This document shows positions 7,493 through 15,620 of a stretch of 15,670 nt of DNA, piece after piece (within the stretch, counting starts at the first letter, position 1; the number at the start of each line of letters is the position of its first letter). The notes below the pieces were generated by a model that did not search any database, had not been told where the DNA came from, and worked only from the letters and a program-made list of their open reading frames with translations. The position numbers and the translations under genes are program-made. Source of the stretch: an uncultured Lachnospiraceae bacterium (GTDB lineage: Bacteria; Bacillota; Clostridia; Lachnospirales; Lachnospiraceae); NCBI GenBank assembly GCA_937910785.1, contig CALDLG010000202.1:1-15670 (forward strand), in the 5' to 3' direction.

Positions 7493-10027
7493 ATGGGAGT
7501 AATTGTACAGTGCCTGACAAAAATTTCGGAGAAAATAGTCGAAGTGGTATTGGAGATCTTTTTTGAAAAAAAGATTATTGAAAAGACGAAAAGAACAAAT
7601 AAAAAGGACAAAATGAATGTTTTCTTTGATAAAGAATGTGATAAGAGCTACCAATATAATGAAACAATTCTTCAAAATTTTGTTCCGAGAAAATGCAGAT
7701 ATTATGGATCGAAACAAATGGTTTCAATAAAAAAGATAAAAGCGGAGATAAAAAGCCGGAAATATCTGCAGAAAAACGTCATACTGACAGGATTGGCAGG
7801 GGCAGGTAAATCTACGGCGCTGAAATGGCTTTTTTTAAATTCCAATATGCCTGATCGCCGCTGTATCTATCTTTATGCCAAAAAATTTAATCATTGCGGG
7901 ACACTTGCCGAGGTTTTGGCAGAAATCGAGGCTGAGATTCCTGAGAATCAAAAATGTGTTATATTTCTCGATGGCCTTGATGAATTGAAATGCATAGAAG
8001 GAAATGAATATGAATTCAATAAAATGATCCGATTTTTCGACCGTAAGAATGCGGATTCCTGTAAGTTTGTGATTTCCACGAGGCCGGAGCATTTTGGCTT
8101 CCATAATATGATTACGAACAGGAACTCCGAAACCGCATTGGATAATTATGCAATTTATGAATTGGATAAGCTGTCTTCCAAAGAAGCTTACCGGGTATGC
8201 AGATCCATTGAAAAATTATACGACTATGACCGAAAAAATAATCTGAAGAATTTTATCAATAAATGGCCTGCGAAGGAGGGCGGAGAAGAGAAAGAGGGAG
8301 GTCTTTCCCGAAAGGAGTATATAAAAGCGTTAAAGAAATACATAACGAACATGGAGGAGGAGCATTCTTTATTAAATATTCCGATTTTGTGCCGATATGC
8401 TTATCCGATTATCTGTGAATGGAATCTGGAAGGGCAGGATTTATCTGCGCATTGCGATGAGACGCAAAGTGATAAAGTAAAGAAGGTTTTGGAATACTAT
8501 ATTAAATGGGAATTTCATGATGCTTATAATGGACAGACAGGGAATAAAGCAGGAAAAGAGGCGTTGGGTGAATATAAAAACCGGGTAATGGATTTTCTTA
8601 CCGAGCTGGCAGGCGTGATGGGGGAGGACGATTCGATAGATAAGAAACAGTGGTATAAGCTGAAAGCCGGGAAAATAGAAGCGCTCAATGAGTCTTATTG
8701 CGTTTTACAGGAAATCGAAGGTGAGAACGAAAATGAAAAATTATGTTTCGTACATAATACCTTTCAGGATTATTTCCTTGCCCGTTATTATGCGTTTATG
8801 TCGGAAGCCGTGCTGGCGGAGGATGAGGTCTGTGATCAATTTCTGACAATGTTAAGAACAAATTCTGAGTTTTCAACGATGTATATTGAGCAGCTTCTCG
8901 ATGGGAACAGGGAGCCGGCTAAAACAATATGTGCCGAGTTGTTGAGATTGGAAAACGGTGATAGGGAGAGAATATCAGAATATGCGAAGGGAAAACGGAA
9001 ATTTATCTACAGGCCGGAAATTACATTTACAATCGAAGATTACCTCACCGTATTTCCAGGCGGATCGTTTTTATATGCGGGTACTCTGTTTAACCGACAT
9101 ATCTGGAACAGGATTGTGAGGGATGGAATCATTGAATTAAACTCACTGGTGTATATAGATCAGTATAACAAGTGCGTATTGACGAAGGACCCTGAAAAAG
9201 CTATTACAGGAGTACAGATGGACCTTCCCGATATGGAACGTCTTCTGGAGCATTTTTGGATATATTCGAAGGCTGGTTTTGAAAGAATCATGGGGTTGCA
9301 TTTGATACCCATGAAGAAAGAGAAGGATATAGCGGAACTAAAATCACAACAGGAGCATGATGTTTTGTTTGATAATATGCAGAAAATAGTTGATTTACTG
9401 GGAGATGAGGGAAAATTATGGTGTATGTATGGGGATCGTGTTTTGTCTGTCTATAAGATGGTTCCCCGAAATGAAAAGAATATTTCAGAATTATTCAAAA
9501 AGGGATATGCCGTTAATCGTATTGTCTATATGACCTTTTATGGAATGTATAGAGCCATGACTGAAACTCAGACAGAATTTCTGGAAAAAAGTCTGTTTAT
9601 GAAAACAGACGACATTTCCTTCCGTTTCAACGCGGACAGTAATATTGTCGCTGATGCGGGAAATAGATTGTGGCGATATTATAATATTCATAAATTAGTT
9701 TATGAATTGCTGAATAATAAAAGATACTCCACCTATGCAAAGAATCGTGCAATAAATTTGTGCAGGGATATTCATTTCATATCAGAGAAAATTTCAGAGC
9801 CGAAATTGAAGCTGTTTTATGCGAACGAACAAATCGTATTGCTTTATATTCTGGAAAACAAAGAGGAAATGCAAAATCTGGCGGAAAATACGCTCGACTT
9901 ATGCAGGACGTATCATCATACGGAGGGAATTGAGCTCAGAGAGTATGTGCTGAAGGAAGGTATTTCATTTACGGGAACAGATCTGATGAAGATAAGCGAT
10001 TTTGAGAAGGATTATATATGGATGTAG
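7493..10027 (+). CDS. NACHT-family STAND NTPase, probable cytosolic immune sensor
   Basis: An 844-residue protein with a complete NACHT core. From the chosen start: Walker A GLAGAGKST at 100-108, Walker B with the NACHT signature VIFLDGLDEL at 156-165, sensor segment ISTRP at 194-198, and the winged-helix motif FVHNTFQDYF at 419-428. NACHT proteins are STAND ATPases that oligomerise when a sensor domain detects a ligand, and bacterial members (bNACHT, Avs) defend against phage. About 90 residues precede the NTPase; the first ~35 form a likely amphipathic helix (MGVIVQCLTKISEKIVEVVL) followed by a lysine-rich stretch, and no known effector is evident. Roughly 415 residues after the core belong to no family I recognise and are the likely sensor. 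No signal peptide. Start: GGAGAG at 7484-7489 fits the ATG at 7493 (five bases after GGAG); an in-frame ATG at 7472 lacks a ribosome site. It has its own promoter and is followed by an NTPase-LRR gene. Confidence 0.9.
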   Translation: MGVIVQCLTKISEKIVEVVLEIFFEKKIIEKTKRTNKKDKMNVFFDKECDKSYQYNETILQNFVPRKCRYYGSKQMVSIKKIKAEIKSRKYLQKNVILTGLAGAGKSTALKWLFLNSNMPDRRCIYLYAKKFNHCGTLAEVLAEIEAEIPENQKCVIFLDGLDELKCIEGNEYEFNKMIRFFDRKNADSCKFVISTRPEHFGFHNMITNRNSETALDNYAIYELDKLSSKEAYRVCRSIEKLYDYDRKNNLKNFINKWPAKEGGEEKEGGLSRKEYIKALKKYITNMEEEHSLLNIPILCRYAYPIICEWNLEGQDLSAHCDETQSDKVKKVLEYYIKWEFHDAYNGQTGNKAGKEALGEYKNRVMDFLTELAGVMGEDDSIDKKQWYKLKAGKIEALNESYCVLQEIEGENENEKLCFVHNTFQDYFLARYYAFMSEAVLAEDEVCDQFLTMLRTNSEFSTMYIEQLLDGNREPAKTICAELLRLENGDRERISEYAKGKRKFIYRPEITFTIEDYLTVFPGGSFLYAGTLFNRHIWNRIVRDGIIELNSLVYIDQYNKCVLTKDPEKAITGVQMDLPDMERLLEHFWIYSKAGFERIMGLHLIPMKKEKDIAELKSQQEHDVLFDNMQKIVDLLGDEGKLWCMYGDRVLSVYKMVPRNEKNISELFKKGYAVNRIVYMTFYGMYRAMTETQTEFLEKSLFMKTDDISFRFNADSNIVADAGNRLWRYYNIHKLVYELLNNKRYSTYAKNRAINLCRDIHFISEKISEPKLKLFYANEQIVLLYILENKEEMQNLAENTLDLCRTYHHTEGIELREYVLKEGISFTGTDLMKISDFEKDYIWM

Positions 10028-10029
10028 GA

Positions 10030-10054
10030 GGGCGGAAAATTTCATGCTCTGCCC
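10030..10054 (+). other. Small hairpin between the NACHT and LRR genes
   Basis: GGGCGGA (10030-10036) can pair with TCTGCCC (10048-10054), seven pairs including one G-U, around an 11-base loop, three bases after the NACHT stop. There is no T-run, so it is not a standard terminator. It could stabilise or process the transcript, or may be chance. The remaining gap to 10145 shows no convincing promoter, so the LRR gene is probably read from the NACHT promoter. Confidence 0.3.
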
Positions 10055-10145
10055 AACTATATGAGCCTGAGGCAATATCCCATCTTCCTTTCATTCCATA
10101 TACGGATGATTGAAATCATGTAACGATAATCAGGGGGAACAGGAC

Positions 10146-13100
10146 GTGATTCAAAATACTTTAGAGGAAGTTAAAATAAATACAGAAGCAAAAGCGGTTC
10201 TGAAAGGAATGGGACTGCAGGAGGCAAGAATAATCAAACGGTTGTTAGAGGCGGTATTGGACGGAAGAGAAAATGTTTTTTTCGTAATGGAATATATGGA
10301 CGATATTTCGGAAGTGGATTTTAATGGAGAAAAAGTGCATTATGTGACAGAACAGGACAAAGAATATGCAGTGGATTTTTCGTTGAACAGTGTGGAAATA
10401 AAAAAGTCATTAAGAATTTTTTTTGATAATTGGCGCAGCGCGTATGAAGAATCTGAATCGATACGGTTTTTGTTCTATACAAACGCATCCATAGCCAAAG
10501 AGAACCGGGTAGGAATATTAAAGGATATGGACAGAGAACTGCCCGGACAGCCTTTGTTACAATTATTGGGAGAAAAAGATTATGAAAGCGCTTTTCCTTT
10601 TGTCCTTCCCATACTGAAAGAGTATTATTTTGAACAGTATAAGAAGCATAAGGAAGATATCAATATTTATGAAAATAGATGGAATTCCATGACGGAGGAT
10701 AAGTGGATACAGTTTTTCGATCTGATAGAATGGAATTTTGGAGGGAAAAAGGGAGAAGAAATATGGGAGGATAATAAAGAATTAGTTCAGAAATTATGTA
10801 TGGAATACAATCTGGAATATTCAGACAAGATTCTGGAGCAGATTATTGGAAAACTCAGAATTAAGATAAATGAAAAAGATTTTTTAAAGCGGCTTATATC
10901 TGTAAATGACGTAAAGAACCTGTTTCTAACGATGTTTGTGGAAGCTGATGGGAAATTCAGAAAAAAAATAAAACATCGAGATTATCAGCCGATATTGATC
11001 AGTGAAAATGATCATGGAAGACGATTCTCTTATAATGCCAATCTTACGGCACTCAGGGGAAGAGAAGCGGAAATGAAATATCTGCATGCTTTTTGTAATG
11101 CACCGGGTTATCTGAAGTGGACGGCCATATGCGGGCAGGGTGGTTCAGGAAAAACCCGCCTCGCATATGATTTCAGCAAAGAGATGGAGAATGAAGGATG
11201 GTTTTCGCATCCGCCATGCCATACAAGCGCCTGGTTTAAGCATAATGGACAGGAAATCGTAAATACAGATGCCAATATTCTTATATGTATGGATTATGTG
11301 AAGTATAGTATAGACGAAATTGCAGACTTTATGAAATTGCTTCATGAAACGGGTCAGTTTTCCGGATATAAGATCAGATTTATTTTGATTGAACGAAATA
11401 TTGAGGATTTCGAAGATTTGATACAGGAAGAGTCCGGAATCATGGAGTATTTATACTTACCGGAGAAAAATGATGAGGCCTGCAGCCAATTTATTCATCT
11501 TAAAGGGATGGAAAAGACAGCAATAGGTTCAATCATGAGTGATTATATTCATGAGTATAAGAAGCAGTTGGAATTGGATAAAAATCTGACTGCTGATGAT
11601 GTAAATAAAATGACAGAGGTCCTTTTGAGAATAGATCCGGAGGAGAAAAGGCCATTGTATGCGTTGTTTATAGCAGATGCATGGTGTGCCGGAGAACCGT
11701 TGGACAAATGGGACAGAGCAACGGCCCATCAGTATGTAATTCAAAAGGAGCTTCGACGTATTGACAGAGCCGTAAAGGAATCCGATCTTCCTGATGGGGA
11801 GAAATCTGTTTATGCAGCTGTAATTAAATATGCAGTGACATTGGCCACTTATGCGGCGAATATTACGGCGGAAGAAGTATATGGAATTGTAGAAAAAAGT
11901 TTTGAAGTAAACAGGGAAAATTTGATACGGATTCTGAAAAAAACAGATTATCTGATAAATGACGGGCAGAATATCATATCAATAGAGCCGGATATTATTG
12001 GTGAATATTGGTGCCTGCAGATGCTTGACAGGTTTGAAGTAAAAGACGTAAAACTATTTTTTGATTACATTTTTAGCAATTACTTTTTTGATACGCTAAG
12101 TTTTTCCAATAAACTTTATAATGATAATGAAAAAATTATATCGGATTTTTCCTGGGTGGAAAATATTGAGCGGATTACATTTCCTGCGAACTTAACCTAT
12201 GTGAAAAAAAATGCTTTTAAAGACTATGCTTTTGTTAAAAACGTTATTCTTCATAATCACGTTAAAAAAATTGATGCCGGAGCCTTTCGCAGATGTAAAA
12301 ATCTGAAAAAGATTGTATTCCCTTCGTCTCTGGAAACGATTGAGAGTAGTGCATTTGCCGGCTGCAGCAGTCTGATCAGTGCATTACCGGGGGATAAAAG
12401 GGGGAAGGAGCCTTCTGTTCTTACAATTAAGGATTTAGCTTTTAAAGGTTGTACATCCCTTGTAGATATAATTATACCGGAATCAGTGGATAGTATTGGA
12501 CGTTCTGCTTTTGAGGGATGTGAACAGCTGAAAGAAATCATCATTCCCAGAAAAGTGAGTGTCATTGAAAGCTATACATTTGCCGGATGCTCGAATTTAA
12601 GAAGAGTGGATTTTGCATACAGGACACAGGAGAACAGGATTATTCTGCGTGAAAAAGCTTTCTGGAGATGCGAAAATCTGCTTGAAATAAAAGGAAAAGA
12701 AAGGATTTCTCACATTGGAAAAAAGGCTTTCGGTTATTGTGAACATCTTCCAGAAATCTCTTTTTCGTCGGAACTGCGTGGAATTGAGGAGGGTGCATTT
12801 TATAATTGTATCGGATTAAGAAAGGCGGATCTGTCGAATTATAAAATATTCGAGCTTTTCGATCAGACATTTTATCATTGTAACAATCTTGAAACGGTAT
12901 ATTTACCGGAGCAGCTCCGCCGGATAGGGCAGGAGGTTTTTTTCGACTGCCATAATCTTTTGAATATTAAAATTCCGGACAGCGTGAACAGGATAGAAAG
13001 ATATGCGTTTGCCAATTGCAGATCTTTAAGGAGTTTGGAACTGCCGGATTCGGGGACTCGTATTATGGACCATGCTATAAGCGGGTGCGGAAATCTTTCA

Positions 13101-15620
13101 TTTTCTGCAATTAAAAATATTCCGGACAGGGAAGAGGAATTTTGTGGATTTGTATTTTCCACCATAACGGAAAGGGAAATAGATTTTTTAACATCATATG
13201 AGGAAATGCAGAATATTGAAGTGCCGGATTCGGTTGTGCGAATTGGTGAACGGGCATTTTTCAGACAAAAGTGTCTGGGGAAAATCCGTATTCCAATCAA
13301 TGTCAGATCTATTGGGGATGAGGCATTCAAATCATGTAATTCCTTAATAAAGGTTGAGGCAACTCCAAATTCAATATCGGAAATTGGACAGGGAGCCTTT
13401 GAAGGGTGTACTTCCCTGAAATATTTTCTGGGAAAACTGAAGGTAAACAGTATTAACGATTATGTTTTTAAAAGCTGTGTTACATTGAAAAGAATTGTTA
13501 TCGCTTCCTCTTTACAAAATATCGGGCAATATGCCTTTGCCGGTTGTACAAATCTTAAAATTATTTTTACAGGAAATGGAATTTTATCCTATTCCATAGG
13601 GATTAATGCATTTTTGGATTGTCAGCAGATGCATTTTCCTGTTGACTTGTCATATATGCGCCGCAACAGGATTGCACCCCGTAAGTTTGAGCTTTATGGA
13701 TTTGTTTTTCAAAAGATAAGCAGAAGAGAGTTAGAATTTGTAAGTAATTATTGGAATCAGGAAAATGTTATGATTCCGGAGACTTGCATCCGGTTTAAGG
13801 GGAACCTGTTTTGTAATAATCATACGATAAAAGCGATTCAGGTACCAAAGAATATAAAGGTATTACCCAGAGGGGCATTTGCCAACTGCAAAAGTCTGGA
13901 AAGGGTAAGTCTTCCTGAAAAGCTGAAAAGCCTTCCGGCATACACATTTCTCAATTGTCAGTCGTTGAAGCATGTGGTTTTTGACGGTTTTTCTGATAAT
14001 ACCATTCCTGATGAGATAACAATAGGAGAAGGGGCGTTTTCAGGTTGCGCATCATTAAAAGAAATAAAACTTCCTGAGAATCTGAAAGTTATTGAGAAGA
14101 ATGTATTTTCCGGTTGCATATCATTAAAAGAAATAATATTTCCTGGGAATCTGGAAGTTATTGAGAGGAATGCATTTTACGGCTGCCAGTCATTATCGGA
14201 AATAGATTTACCCGAAGGATTAATCCGGATTAAACAATCAGCATTTCAATTATGCACAGGACTGGAAACGGTATCAGTTCCGGACTCGCTTATGCAAATA
14301 GATTATTGTGCGTTTATGGAATGTAAATCATTGCGCAGGATCGATAACTTCGAAGCAAGCAAAATTCAGATTTTAAACAATGATACTTTTAAGGGATGTA
14401 CCAGCCTTGAATCGATTACACTGCCTTCAGGTTTACGCGAAATAGGAGCGGGGGTTTTTTACTACTGTCATTCTCTCAAATATATAGATCTGCCATTAAT
14501 ATTGGATAAGATAGGAATGGCGGCTTTTGAAGAGTGCTATAAACTGAAAGAAATAAAGATTCCGCCGCGGGTAACGAGAATAGAAAAATTCACATTTAAG
14601 TATTGCAGTAGTTTGCAGAAGGTCGAGCATTATCATAAGATAGAGGAAATAGGCACAAGCGCCTTTTACAATTGCAGCAGCCTTCAACGATTTCAGATAC
14701 CCAAAAGAGTCACTCGGATTGATATTTCCGCATTCGCATTTTGTCATAATTATGAGGAGACCGAAATTCCTGATACGGTGTCTATGCTATCGGGAAGTTT
14801 ATTTGAGGAATGTACATCGTTGAAAAGCGTTAAGATTCCGGAACATATCAGGGAAATTCCGAATAACTGTTTTAAGGACTGTAGAAGTCTGACAGATATA
14901 AATCTGCCGGCGGGCCTTCGGAAGATTGGTGCAGGGGCCTTTAGAAACTGCAGCTCTTACGCCCCTTCGGATTTACCTGGCGGACTAGTGGAAATTCAGC
15001 CTTCTGCGTTTAGATTCTGTGACGGAATTATAAGTATTTCATTACCGGAATCGATAAAGAGTATTGCCGTTTCATCTTTCGAAGATTGTATCAACCTTCA
15101 AAAGATTGAGTTCGCGGCGGTAGAACAGGTAGACAACTATGCATTTAGCAACTGCCCGAATTTAAGAGAGGTTCCTGTTCAAAATATAAAAAAACGTATT
15201 GGGGTTGCGGCCTTTAAAGATTGTATTTCATTAGGTAAAATCTGTTTTTCCGATACGATTACCGTAATTGATTCGGCTGCATTCAAGGGCTGTTCATGTC
15301 TGGAATGGTCAACACTGCCGTCTTCCATAGGGAAAATATGTGGAAGCGCATTTAGAGGAAACAGTGCTTTAAAAGAAGTGAGGCTTCCGAAATCTGTCAG
15401 TATGATCAAAAAAAGTGCATTTCGCGAGTGCTCAAATCTGGAAACGGTTGAAATCAATTCCGATAAAATAGAGATTGAAAGAAATGTTTTCAGAGATTGT
15501 GAAAAACTTTACGATTCATCGATTCCACCGGGCAGCGTAGTAAGAAAAAGCGCTTTTATTAACTGCCCTATGAAGGATGTAATTATGATACAGGAGGATA
15601 TTGTGGTTATCGATGAGTAA
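10146..15620 (+). CDS. NLR-like protein: nuclease-like N-terminus, P-loop NTPase, 45 BspA-type leucine-rich repeats
   Basis: An 1824-residue protein with no signal peptide or membrane segment. Residues ~15-150 resemble DUF4297/Cap4-like nuclease domains: an acidic cluster EYMDD (49-53), then EQDK (69-72, a QxK motif) and the segment LFYTNASIAKE (109-119). This match is tentative. Residues ~300-480 hold a P-loop NTPase: RGREAEM just ahead, Walker A GQGGSGKT at 330-337, Walker B ILICMD ending at D383, and ILIERN (413-418) as a sensor/arginine segment. A helical region to ~670 includes DIIGEYW, seen in related bacterial STAND-like NTPases. Residues 671-1820 are 45 LRR_5 repeats with the core (A/V)F-x-x-C-x-x-L. 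The GTG at 10146 has AGGGGG at 10132-10137, eight bases upstream, so it is preferred over an in-frame TTG at 10110. Inference: a cytosolic receptor with LRR sensor, NTPase switch and nuclease effector, working with or beside the upstream NACHT protein. Confidence 0.88.
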   Translation: MIQNTLEEVKINTEAKAVLKGMGLQEARIIKRLLEAVLDGRENVFFVMEYMDDISEVDFNGEKVHYVTEQDKEYAVDFSLNSVEIKKSLRIFFDNWRSAYEESESIRFLFYTNASIAKENRVGILKDMDRELPGQPLLQLLGEKDYESAFPFVLPILKEYYFEQYKKHKEDINIYENRWNSMTEDKWIQFFDLIEWNFGGKKGEEIWEDNKELVQKLCMEYNLEYSDKILEQIIGKLRIKINEKDFLKRLISVNDVKNLFLTMFVEADGKFRKKIKHRDYQPILISENDHGRRFSYNANLTALRGREAEMKYLHAFCNAPGYLKWTAICGQGGSGKTRLAYDFSKEMENEGWFSHPPCHTSAWFKHNGQEIVNTDANILICMDYVKYSIDEIADFMKLLHETGQFSGYKIRFILIERNIEDFEDLIQEESGIMEYLYLPEKNDEACSQFIHLKGMEKTAIGSIMSDYIHEYKKQLELDKNLTADDVNKMTEVLLRIDPEEKRPLYALFIADAWCAGEPLDKWDRATAHQYVIQKELRRIDRAVKESDLPDGEKSVYAAVIKYAVTLATYAANITAEEVYGIVEKSFEVNRENLIRILKKTDYLINDGQNIISIEPDIIGEYWCLQMLDRFEVKDVKLFFDYIFSNYFFDTLSFSNKLYNDNEKIISDFSWVENIERITFPANLTYVKKNAFKDYAFVKNVILHNHVKKIDAGAFRRCKNLKKIVFPSSLETIESSAFAGCSSLISALPGDKRGKEPSVLTIKDLAFKGCTSLVDIIIPESVDSIGRSAFEGCEQLKEIIIPRKVSVIESYTFAGCSNLRRVDFAYRTQENRIILREKAFWRCENLLEIKGKERISHIGKKAFGYCEHLPEISFSSELRGIEEGAFYNCIGLRKADLSNYKIFELFDQTFYHCNNLETVYLPEQLRRIGQEVFFDCHNLLNIKIPDSVNRIERYAFANCRSLRSLELPDSGTRIMDHAISGCGNLSFSAIKNIPDREEEFCGFVFSTITEREIDFLTSYEEMQNIEVPDSVVRIGERAFFRQKCLGKIRIPINVRSIGDEAFKSCNSLIKVEATPNSISEIGQGAFEGCTSLKYFLGKLKVNSINDYVFKSCVTLKRIVIASSLQNIGQYAFAGCTNLKIIFTGNGILSYSIGINAFLDCQQMHFPVDLSYMRRNRIAPRKFELYGFVFQKISRRELEFVSNYWNQENVMIPETCIRFKGNLFCNNHTIKAIQVPKNIKVLPRGAFANCKSLERVSLPEKLKSLPAYTFLNCQSLKHVVFDGFSDNTIPDEITIGEGAFSGCASLKEIKLPENLKVIEKNVFSGCISLKEIIFPGNLEVIERNAFYGCQSLSEIDLPEGLIRIKQSAFQLCTGLETVSVPDSLMQIDYCAFMECKSLRRIDNFEASKIQILNNDTFKGCTSLESITLPSGLREIGAGVFYYCHSLKYIDLPLILDKIGMAAFEECYKLKEIKIPPRVTRIEKFTFKYCSSLQKVEHYHKIEEIGTSAFYNCSSLQRFQIPKRVTRIDISAFAFCHNYEETEIPDTVSMLSGSLFEECTSLKSVKIPEHIREIPNNCFKDCRSLTDINLPAGLRKIGAGAFRNCSSYAPSDLPGGLVEIQPSAFRFCDGIISISLPESIKSIAVSSFEDCINLQKIEFAAVEQVDNYAFSNCPNLREVPVQNIKKRIGVAAFKDCISLGKICFSDTITVIDSAAFKGCSCLEWSTLPSSIGKICGSAFRGNSALKEVRLPKSVSMIKKSAFRECSNLETVEINSDKIEIERNVFRDCEKLYDSSIPPGSVVRKSAFINCPMKDVIMIQEDIVVIDE
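13146..13328 (+). repeat. First GFVF island interrupting the LRR array
   Basis: The segment begins GFVFSTITEREIDF at residue 1001 and breaks the regular repeat spacing before the array resumes at VPDSVVRIG. It shares G-F-V-F, I, R-E, F, Y, N, P, R and F at matching positions with the second island 184 residues later. It resembles the start-of-block segment (G-F-V followed by an IP strand) often seen in BspA-like proteins. Confidence 0.6.
13698..13880 (+). repeat. Second GFVF island interrupting the LRR array
   Basis: It begins GFVFQKISRRELEF at residue 1185 and lines up without gaps with the first island over about 60 residues, including the repeat after it. The DNA copies are 552 bases apart. 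This indicates an old duplication of a block of island plus six repeats, or an independently kept structural break. Confidence 0.6.
14043..14180 (+). repeat. Recent 69-base tandem duplication of one LRR unit
   Basis: Bases 14043-14111 and 14112-14180 are adjacent 69-base copies, both beginning GGTTGC and containing ATCATTAAAAGAAATAA. I count about nine differences between them, far fewer than between other units of the array. The duplication is in frame and adds exactly one repeat (GCxSLKEI...NLxVIExN-V/A-F). A third, more diverged unit starts at 14181. Confidence 0.9.

Larger units (their letters stand above)
12156..15600 (+). repeat. Array of 45 BspA-like (LRR_5) leucine-rich repeats
   Basis: Within the preceding gene I counted 45 units of about 23-25 residues (mostly 69-75 bases). 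The pattern is I-x-x-I-x-(I/L)-P-x-x-(V/L)-x-x-I-x-x-x-A-F-x-x-C-x-x-L. Thirteen units precede a GFVF island near 13146, six lie between it and a second island near 13698, and 26 follow. BspA-like repeats are usually on secreted surface proteins; here they are fused to a cytosolic NTPase. One adjacent pair is nearly identical in DNA, while most units have diverged. Confidence 0.9.

Noticed and set aside
7253..7717. A 154-codon open frame on the - strand across the boundary region
   Set aside because: It reads through the terminator, the promoter and the start of the NACHT gene. Its composition (long runs of F, I, L and S) is what AT-rich antisense sequence gives, and it matches no family.
12156..15600. 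CRISPR-like or noncoding tandem repeat array
   Set aside because: The periodicity is in the protein (about 23-25 residues), with diverged DNA and no spacer structure.
12156..15620. LRR protein as a BspA-like surface adhesin
   Set aside because: No signal peptide, cell-wall anchor or transmembrane segment is present, and the N-terminal half contains a cytosolic-type P-loop NTPase.
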